DNA of 19,950 nt from Smittium culicis (taxonomy: Eukaryota; Kickxellomycota; Harpellomycetes; Harpellales; Legeriomycetaceae). The position numbers and the translations under genes are program-made. The notes under the pieces are model-generated. The model was not told the origin of the DNA. It ran no database searches and saw nothing but the letters and a program-made list of their open reading frames with translations. Where the stretch lies: contig LSSN01004873.1 of NCBI GenBank assembly GCA_001970855.1, positions 1-19,950 on the forward strand. Direction: 5' to 3'. Shown in pieces: positions 19,591 to 19,950 of the stretch (position 1 is the stretch's first letter; every line of letters starts with the position of its first letter).

Positions 19591-19950
19591 CAGTGGACCA
19601 AATTCTAATATTCATTCATTATCGTTTTCGCCTTTAATTTTAATTGGCTAGATCTTGCATTAAGAATCAAGCTCACCTGTGAAGCGAATTGGCTTTAAAT
19701 GCGACGCTTTTATTTTATTTTTTTACGGCTATTTTGATATTCTCAGATCATTTCATAATATATATCGCGGGATTTTTGCTAACATTTTGTTACAGATACT
19801 TGTTTGCTAGCTAAAAAAAAAATCATCCAATCGATAATAGATATTTTTGTTGAGGACGAATATGGGTCTGATAAGACCAGAAACGAATAAAATTTATACT
19901 TGATAGCCAATGCATAACAGCGATATAAATCTTTTCAAAAAGAAAAAAAA

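Larger units (their letters stand above)
14941..19950. other. Higher-GC, G-skewed region without an assignable gene
   Basis: From about 14.95 kb GC content rises, reaching 40-53% in some 60-base lines, and plus-strand G greatly exceeds C until about 19.4 kb. In six sampled lines (from 16321, 16921, 17161, 18061, 18121, 18781) I count 108 G and 38 C. The skew then reverses: lines 19441 and 19501 have 15 G and 34 C, partly from a C9 run. Short open frames occur on both strands, and three are listed separately. No full gene, RNA gene or mobile element can be recognised. It may be the edge of a gene-bearing block with short introns, or old decayed sequence. Confidence 0.5.

Overview
The window is nuclear DNA from a eukaryote with a very AT-rich genome. 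Three tRNA genes with eukaryotic features are present (Pro-TGG, initiator Met-CAT, Glu-TTC), and the larger fragment of a repeat fits a LINE-type retrotransposon. The initiator tRNA has U33 in its anticodon loop, whereas animal initiators usually have C33. Together with G as the tRNA-Glu discriminator base, this points away from animals and toward a fungus-like or protist lineage. The exact group cannot be settled from this window.

Layout. Positions 1-505 and 9175-9679 form a perfect inverted repeat with no visible mismatch or indel. Each arm carries an initiator tRNA-Met and a tRNA-Glu; the left tRNA-Met is cut by the window edge. The right arm continues outward into tRNA-Pro, giving a tight Pro-iMet-Glu array on the minus strand with 8-nt and 5-nt spacers. 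Its only clear T-run terminator lies after Glu, which suggests a multi-tRNA transcript. Between the arms lies about 8.7 kb of AT-rich, essentially gene-free DNA. It holds a decayed non-LTR reverse transcriptase (about 7423-8523), a repeat found twice (3941-4010 and 8853-8929), and a worn MITE-like fragment (about 1524-1600).

From 9783 to about 14.9 kb the sequence is again extremely AT-rich. It contains short tandem repeats and one well-preserved 92-bp MITE flanked by TTAA (11786-11885), with the termini expected of a piggyBac-type element. From about 14.95 kb to the end the composition changes: GC is much higher and G strongly exceeds C on the plus strand until about 19.4 kb, where the skew reverses. 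No gene can be assigned there with confidence. Three unassigned open frames and one strong hairpin are noted as leads.

How the parts relate. The functional genes visible here are the tRNAs. The rest is repeat remnants, low-complexity DNA and possible short exons. I see no operon, CRISPR array, riboswitch or intact protein-coding gene, and no convincing new multi-gene system. The most notable structure is the identical inverted tRNA-bearing duplication.
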